Origin: Lunularia cruciata
Taxonomy: Eukaryota; Streptophyta; Marchantiopsida; Lunulariales; Lunulariaceae
Length of the DNA: 64,000 nucleotides
Direction: 5' to 3'
Assembly (NCBI GenBank): GCA_948567375.1
Contig: OX419756.1
Coordinates: 62,572,333 to 62,636,332 of the forward strand
Positions 58,655-64,000 of the stretch are shown here, one piece after another (position 1 is the first letter of the stretch; the number at the start of each line of letters is the position of its first letter). The notes below the pieces were generated by a model. That model had not been told where the DNA came from. It worked only from the letters and a program-made list of their open reading frames with translations, and did no database searches. Both the position numbers and the translations under genes were made by a program.

Positions 58655-59700
58655 AATGGGATGGATGGAATTGATGGACCACCAAATCCACTTCCACCAA
58701 ACCATTGGGATTTCTGCATCCAAGTCCTACCCAAGCATCGTTTTACACAATTCATCACCTTGCAAGATTTTCTACATATGATCACCATATCTGAGGAACC
58801 CTTAGTGCTTCTAGTTGTAACTTATGGAGAACGGTGGACGTGTTTTTTCTATGTGTTAATAAATTAGATGGATTGGGAGTGGTATGATAGAGTAGCAACT
58901 ATGGCGGCAATAGCCAATGTTATCCTTGCTATGCAGCAACAAATTGAGCACCTTACTCGATTGTTGGATGAATGAGATCTTTGATGACAAGAGTAGGTGG
59001 AGAGAGTACCAATTCAAGAACAAGAAGATCGGATCAGATTCCCCAAAACCCAAGGTATTTAAAGGCAAGAATCTTCCGAGTGCAGTGGAGAATTTTGTGT
59101 TTGATTGTAAACGTTATTTTGAAGCTACCAATCTACAAGACAAGCAAAATAGATTCTTTTGGCTTCTAGCCAATTGGATGGAGTAGCAAAGTTATGGTGG
59201 AGATTCCAAGTGGAGCGAGCTGAATGACAAATTATTGCACCACTCTTGACATGGACAGAATTCAAGAGCGAAATAATGAGCCGGTTCCAAGCTATAAATG
59301 CCACACGAGCTGCATGGGATAAGTTGGCAGAGTTGACATAGATTGGCTCTATAAGAAGTTACATCATGCAGTTCCAAAACACCATCATGCAAATTCCAGA
59401 TGTATTGGAAGGTGAAGCTTTGGATCAATTTGTGAGGGGCTTGAAGGCAAGAACCAAATTAGAGGTAACCATGCAAGAGCCACAACACTTGGAGGAAGCC
59501 ATGCGGTTGGCCAAACATTTTGATTCCTTGGTGGTAACAACTTGGTCTCGACCTCAACCTCCATTGACCCTACCAATACACTACACACAAGTGGAGGAGC
59601 CAGCACCAATGGAGATTGATGCCATTTAACAAAGACCACTTGGCATGGCAGATAGAGAGAAATTGCAACAAAATGGTGGTTGTTTTTATTGTTGCTAATT
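58655..59700 (+). pseudogene. Chromovirus gag (frameshifted)
   Basis: Encodes the capsid/nucleocapsid precursor by family. Start region reads 'MDGIDGPPNPLPPNHWDF', followed by stops. Frame 58917-59186 contains 'KVFKGKNLPSAVENFVFDC' and 'FEATNLQDKQNRFFWLLA'. Frame 59366-59629 is the best preserved ('FQNTIMQIPDVLEGEALDQF', 'LKARTKLEVTMQEP', 'PAPMEIDAI'), the usual C-terminal capsid anchor. The zinc knuckle at about 59680-59725 keeps C-x2-C-x4-H-x4-C spacing (CFYC...H RIVEC), but one internal codon is a stop. Confidence 0.85.
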
Positions 59701-59832
59701 GAGGCATCGCATTGTTGAATGTCCACTCAAGAATAGACAACCTCAACAAGTTGCCCAGATGGAGGTTGTGGATCGGAATGATCAGGGGAACAAGGAATCC
59801 CACTAGGAGATTTTGAGCTGCCTACTAGGAGC

Positions 59833-60228
59833 TTGATTAGTTCCAATAGGATTGAAGGCTTGACCTATGCAAGTTTGCTTCACTTCCAAGGTATAATATC
59901 TAATCGGGGTTGTGGGATTTTGGTTGATTCTAGAAGTTCAAAGAATTGCATGTCTATGCAAGTAGCAAAGGAATTGGGTATTCCTATCAAGCCAATGATT
60001 GGAAGTAGTTTGATGATGGCGGATGGTAGAAAGGGTTCTACATTCTACACCTCACATCCTATTACCTTCAAGATTGGGAAGGAGTATTTGGAGTGCATGA
60101 GGTTTGTAGTGGCACCTCTACACTATCATGTCATTCTAGGTTCACCTTGGCTTGAACATCATAAGGTTCAATTTGATTGGATCCAATGCAAATTCAAGTA
60201 CAACACCATGGTAGGAATTTCTGATTAG
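59833..60228 (+). pseudogene. Chromovirus aspartic protease
   Basis: 131-codon open segment. 'GILVDSRSSKNCMSMQVAKE' is the active-site region; families have D-S/T-G, here D-S-R, so the catalytic glycine is lost. 'VILGSPWLEHHKVQFDW' is the conserved C-terminal anchor. It is joined to RT through a linker with a short duplicated stretch (cccaagatgggaagttt repeats at 60271-60345). Confidence 0.88.
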
Positions 60229-60362
60229 GTTGTCTGGCACCTCTGAGTAAAACACCTAAGAATGGTTAGTCCCAAGATGGGAAGTTTGTTGAGAAGGTAG
60301 CCATAGAGCAAACCTAGAAGGGAGATGAGTCCCAAGATGGGAAGTTTCCCAAGAAGGCAACC

Positions 60363-61397
60363 ATGGAGCAAGCTTGGAAGAGAGATGAGTCCCTAGAACG
60401 GAAGTTTGTTAGTAAAGTAGCCATAGAGCAAGCTTTAGAGAAAGATAAGTTTGTATTTTTTGTGTGGATCAAGCCGATTGCACAAGAACAATCTACAAAG
60501 GGACAAGAGCCTCATCAAGCAATGGTTGATTGGATAGCTAGGGAGTTTTTGGACGTGTTTTTGGATGATCTGCCAAAAGGATTACCCTCCGATCAAGGTA
60601 TGCCCTTCAAGATCAAGTTATTGCCAAAGAGTACTCCAGTGAGTAGACCAATTTATTGGCTCTCACCAAAGGAGTTGGAAGAGTTGTGTACAACACTTAC
60701 AAAGTTGTTGGAGAAAGACTTCATACAACATAGTACCTCTCCTTGGGAAGCACCGGTACTATTTGTTCCAAAGAAGGATGGAGGACTTCATATCTGTATT
60801 GATTATTGTGGGCTCAATAAGCAAACTATGAAGAGTGCATATCCCTTGCCTCAGATCAATGACTTTCTTGATCAACTAAGTGAAGCATACTACTTTTCCA
60901 AGTAAGATCTCCATAGAGACTATTGGCAAATTCCTATTGATAGAGAAGATGTGCAAAAGACTACCTTTTGCACAAGGTATGAGCATTTTGAGTAGAGAGT
61001 TCTATCTTTTGGACTCACTAATGCTCTAGCCGTCTTCATGGATCAAATGCATTGGGTGTTGGATGGACTATTGGATTGGTCCGTGGTGGTGTTCTTGGAT
61101 AATATCTTAATCTATAGCAAAACAGAGAGAGAACACGTGAATCATATGCAAGAAGTCCTAAGACGACTACGACAATGTAAATTTTACTACAAGAAGTCAA
61201 AGTGTGCCTTTTGGCAAAAAGAGGTTACCTTCTTGGGTCATAAGATCTCATCAAAGGGGATCAAGATGGAAGAAGAGAAGATCAAGGCCATTATTGATTG
61301 GCCTACCCCAAAGGATGCTACAGAAGTACGGGCATTCAATGGATTGGCCAATTTTTACCGACAGTTCATCCACTATTATGCTCATGTGGCTACATAA
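60363..61397 (+). pseudogene. Chromovirus reverse transcriptase
   Basis: Open from 60363 to 60902. The linker contains '[20 protein letters not shown]', then '[19 protein letters not shown]', '[20 protein letters not shown]' and '[21 protein letters not shown]'. A stop (60903-60905) and a TAG near 60992 break the next part ('DYWQIPIDREDVQKTTFCTR'). Frame 61038-61397 holds the catalytic box region as 'VVVFLDNILIYSKT', where families have F/Y-L-D-D, so the second aspartate is replaced. It continues with 'VTFLGHKISSKGI' and 'FNGLANFYRQF'. Confidence 0.9.
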
Positions 61398-61900
61398 TTG
61401 ACTGACCTCTTGGGAAAGAACTCAAGCTTTCCAGTGGACCACCAAGCACGAAGAAGCATTCAAGAAGTTAAAGCATATGGTGTCTTCAAGACCCATTCTT
61501 CAACCATATGATCATCAACTACCTTGTGTGGTTGATTTTGATGCTTCTAACTTTGCAATTGGAGCTATGTTGCAACAAGAATTCCCAGATGGACTACATC
61601 CCATTGCCTTTGTGTCTTGCCAACTAAATACAGCTGAAAGAAATTACTTTGCTTGAGATTGGGAACAACTTGCAGTGGTATATGACACCAAGGTATGGAG
61701 GCATTATCTCCTGGGGAAACAAGTGATCATTCAAACTAATCACAAGCCATTTTTGCAGAGCCTACACTTGGAGCACATGAAAAGTTGACATCATTGATGG
61801 GAAGAGCAACTCCAATTATTTGACATCAAACTTGAGTATAAACCAGGTTGGTTCCACATCCTCCCTGATGCTCTATCATGATGACCTGATTTGAAGGCTC
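61398..61900 (+). pseudogene. Chromovirus RNase H
   Basis: Frameshifted at about 61400, then 'VVDFDASNFAIGAMLQQE' (61530-61580), 'PIAFVSCQLNTAERNYFA', 'YLLGKQVIIQTNHKPFLQS' and 'FDIKLEYKPGWFHILPDALS' (about 61820-61880). This is the standard gypsy RNase H order; stops occur at about 61653 and at the end. Confidence 0.88.
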
Positions 61901-61989
61901 TTCTTCTCATCACGGGGCCAATTACAATGGTGTCAATTGACCCAAAGGTCCATAACAAGTTTTGATCAGCTCTACAACAATATCTCTTC

Positions 61990-62830
61990 TTCCAAATGGT
62001 ACATGGTTGTCTGACAACATGTGACAAGGAGTACAACACCTTCTCCTTCAAGGAAAGCCTTCTATTCCACGCAGACAAGATCTATGTTCTAGCCAAAGGT
62101 GATCTTCGACTTGTGTGCCTTCAAGAAGCCCATGATTTACCAATAGCTGGTCACATGGGAGTGGACAAAACCTTAGGCACCCTCCAACACCAATGGTGGT
62201 GGCTCAACATGACACAAGATGTTTGGGACTTTGTCTAATTGTGTGAGAGTTGTCAATGTAACAAGGCCAATAACCAAAAGCCGAGTGGACTCCTTTAGCC
62301 ACTTCCCATTCCAACTACTCATTGAGAACATGTGAGCTTAGATCTCATCACCTCCTTACCCAAGACCCAACAAGGTCACACAACAATTGTGGTGTTTGTG
62401 GATAAGCTTAGTAAGCAAATCCATTTGGCATCAATGGTTGATATTGTGGATGCTCCAACCTTGGTGCAACTCTACTTTGATAATGTCTTCAAACATCATG
62501 GGATGCCACATGTACTCATCTTGTAAGATATACTTTGTGCCTTTGTCAGCATTCACCATACCAATTGGGATCAATGTCTTGCAGCTATGGAGTTTGTATA
62601 CAATAATTCTAAATAGGCAAGCATATGATTCTCTCATTTCTTTCTCAATTTTGGCCAAGATCTGCTTGTCCTAGATTCTCTTCTTGCTCCTCCTTTGTCT
62701 CAAGTCCCCCGTACTTCAACCCTCTTGACCACCATCTTTGAATCTCTCCAATAAACCAAATCTCACCTCCTTGATGCTCAGAATCATCAAAAATAATGTG
62801 TGTACCATCATCATCATGATCTCACCTTTG
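61990..62830 (+). pseudogene. Chromovirus integrase with catalytic-core deletion
   Basis: The zinc-binding domain is clear: 'HDLPIAGHMGVDKTL' and 'CESCQCNK' (62128-62275), with a stop between. The core starts with 'SLDLITSLPKTQQGHTTIVV' and 'FVDKLSKQIHLASM' (62332-62440), giving the first two acidic positions. 'HHGMPHVLIL' is then followed directly by 'DILCAFVSIHHTNWDQCLAA' (62530-62585). Roughly 45 residues that would hold the rest of the core, including the third acidic residue, are missing. Integrase is therefore dead. Confidence 0.85.
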
Positions 62831-63280
62831 AAGTTGGTGACAAAGTTATGTTATCCTCTAGTAATCTACCCCTCCCACTTGATACCCAAGTTCGTAAACT
62901 TTCCTCTAATTGGATAGGACCTTTTGATGTCACCCAAATTGTCTCTCTTGTTGTTTATTGACTTGCTTTGCCTCCTCATATGTGCATCCATCCTATCTTT
63001 CATGTTTCTAAGTTGAAACCCTTTGTTCATAATCCCTCTTCTTTCTCCTCTCAAGTCCAACCTCCTCCCTGAATCCCTATCAATGATCATGAGGAGTACA
63101 AAGTTGATCATATCCTTGCACGTCGCCACATCCAACAAGGACGCCGCCAACATACATAGTACAAGGTCCTCTAGAAAGGGTATCCCCTTCATGATACCAC
63201 ATAGGAACCTCTTTCTCACCTCTAGAATGCATAGACAGCCATATAGGAGTTTGAAGCTTCAATGGCGGCAAGGATGTCAC
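62831..63280 (+). pseudogene. Chromovirus integrase C-terminus and chromodomain
   Basis: 'FEVGDKVMLSSSNLPL' leads into 'KLSSNWIGPFDVTQI' (the GPF/Y module) and 'PPHMCIHPIFHVSKLKPFV'. The chromodomain follows at about 63100-63220: 'EEYKVDHILARRHIQ', then a damaged 'YKVL*KGYPLHDTT*EPLS' in which two conserved tryptophan codons are TAG (63172-63174 and 63202-63204). Chromodomains guide chromovirus integration to chromatin marks; the outer element keeps this part open. Confidence 0.88.
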
Positions 63281-63300
63281 CAACTAGGGGCAGGATAATA

Positions 63301-63725
63301 TGTAACAGTATGGAGTTTAGCGACGTAGCTAATAAGACCAACAAAGTAGGGAATAAGCCACATTAGCCTAGAATATTCCAAAAGCATCTAGGAAGCTTCT
63401 TGGGAAGCTTCTCAACTAGTTAACTTGTGCCCCAAATAGGTATCTTCTAGAAGGAAGCTTCTAGAAGCTTCTAACTAGCTTAGCTTGCATGCCAAGTAGG
63501 CGGCTTCTAGAAGGAAGCTTCTTGAGAAGCTTCCTAGTTAATTTGGCTTGCACTCTAAAAAAGCAACTCAAAGAAGCTTCTTGAGAAGCTTCTCAAGGGC
63601 CTTGTATGCCACCTATAAATACCAAAGCCAAAGCTCATGCTAGGCACTTGGAGTTTTCGCTCATTCAAGTGTCTCAATGTGAGTTTCCATTCTCCTATTT
63701 CTCTCCCCGGATTTGGTCTTTTACA
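63301..63725 (+). repeat. Chromovirus 3' LTR with extended heat-shock-element-like array
   Basis: 425 bp, TG...CA ends. Perfect GAAnnTTC pairs at 63371-63378, 63392-63399 and 63404-63411. A contiguous four-unit array GAAgcTTCtaGAAgcTTC lies at 63454-63471, preceded by TTCtaGAA at 63445-63452. Further clusters are at 63505-63533 and 63573-63592. TATAAATA at 63614-63621 lies 22 bases after the last cluster. Confidence 0.93.
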
Positions 63726-64000
63726 AAAGAGGTGTACTTAGTCATATGAAATCCTTCTCCAACAACTTTGTAATGTTGTTTGCAACTCCTCCAACTCCTT
63801 TGATGAGAGCTCATAGATTGGTCTACTCACTAGAGTACTCCCTAGTACTAACTCAATCTTGAAGGGCTTACCACAATCAGAGGGTAATCCCTTTGGCATA
63901 TCACCAAAAAACATGTCCGCAAACTCCTAAATTATGTGATCAACCATTGCTTGATGAGGCTCCTGACTTTCCTCAGATTCTCCTTGTGCAATAAGCTTGG
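63726..64000 (-). pseudogene. Outer chromovirus pol, upstream part (minus)
   Basis: Reverse complement matches 60466-60740 of the inner element: the linker (about 63960-63980), 'RPIYELSSKELEELQTT' near 63780-63830 and the start of RT, up to the insertion point. Together with 56830-58287 it forms one element split by the inner chromovirus. Its 5' part lies beyond the window. Confidence 0.85.

Larger units (their letters stand above)
58288..63725 (+). mobile_element. Complete chromovirus (Ty3/gypsy) inserted in the outer element
   Basis: LTRs at 58288-58638 and 63301-63725, a perfect primer site at 58639-58651, and a purine tract before the 3' LTR (about 63286-63300). Internal order is gag, protease, RT, RNase H, integrase, chromodomain, which is the gypsy order with a chromovirus C-terminus. 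It is inserted in the RT gene of a minus-strand element of the same family; flanks aagga (58283-58287) and aaaga (63726-63730) look like a mutated 5-base target duplication. It has several stops and an integrase deletion, so it is not autonomous. Confidence 0.92.

Noticed and set aside
63301-63725. AAGCTT palindromes in the LTRs as a CRISPR-like array
   Set aside because: The modules are within a plant LTR, are of unequal length and have no unique spacers. They fit transcription-factor sites better.
1-64000. tRNA, rRNA or bacterial-type operons
   Set aside because: No tRNA-like cloverleaf, rRNA core motif or ribosome-binding-site pattern was seen by eye; a dedicated scan was not possible.

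Overview
This is plant nuclear DNA made almost entirely of retrotransposon layers. It is AT-rich and has no bacterial signatures. The elements are Ty1/copia (gag with zinc knuckle, protease, integrase, reverse transcriptase with a YVDD box, RNase H) and Ty3/gypsy, including a chromovirus with a C-terminal chromodomain and initiator-Met-tRNA primer sites (ttggtatcagagc). Nearly every polyprotein is broken by stops and frameshifts. The density and age of nesting suggest a very large genome. I lean towards a gymnosperm, but the sequence alone does not prove that.

Layout: 1-5834 is a minus-strand composite block: repeat X, gypsy-A protease, copia LTR, copia pol, a gypsy RNase H fragment, repeat Y. 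5965-11020 is arm L of a large imperfect inverted repeat, with an intact 158-codon gene for a secreted proline-rich protein. 11040-24290 is a second copy of the composite block on the plus strand, extended by a gypsy-B element. 24721-25151 is an isolated chromovirus LTR. 26340-31290 is arm R, the inverted partner of arm L, with a second intact copy of the gene on the minus strand. 31290-35890 holds unassigned sequence, a gypsy-D integrase remnant and a minisatellite. 35890-49365 is a third plus-strand copy of the block, with the most complete copia element (37314-42553) inside gypsy-A. 49370-56500 holds two further gypsy/copia remnants. 56580-64000 is a minus-strand chromovirus interrupted by a complete plus-strand chromovirus of the same family (58288-63725).

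The only host-gene candidates are the twin proline-rich genes at 9361-9837 and 28333-28809. They are 97.7% identical over 477 bases with no indels, and they sit in arms whose flanks have diverged more. The most interesting regulatory signal is in the chromovirus LTRs. Upstream of a TATAAATA box they carry arrays of perfect inverted GAA/TTC pentamers, the binding pattern of heat-shock factor, in tandem modules whose number differs between LTR copies. This predicts a heat-responsive gypsy family. The second notable theme is one copia-into-gypsy insertion found at four places in the window. It shows that a composite nest was copied as a block, once in inverted orientation.
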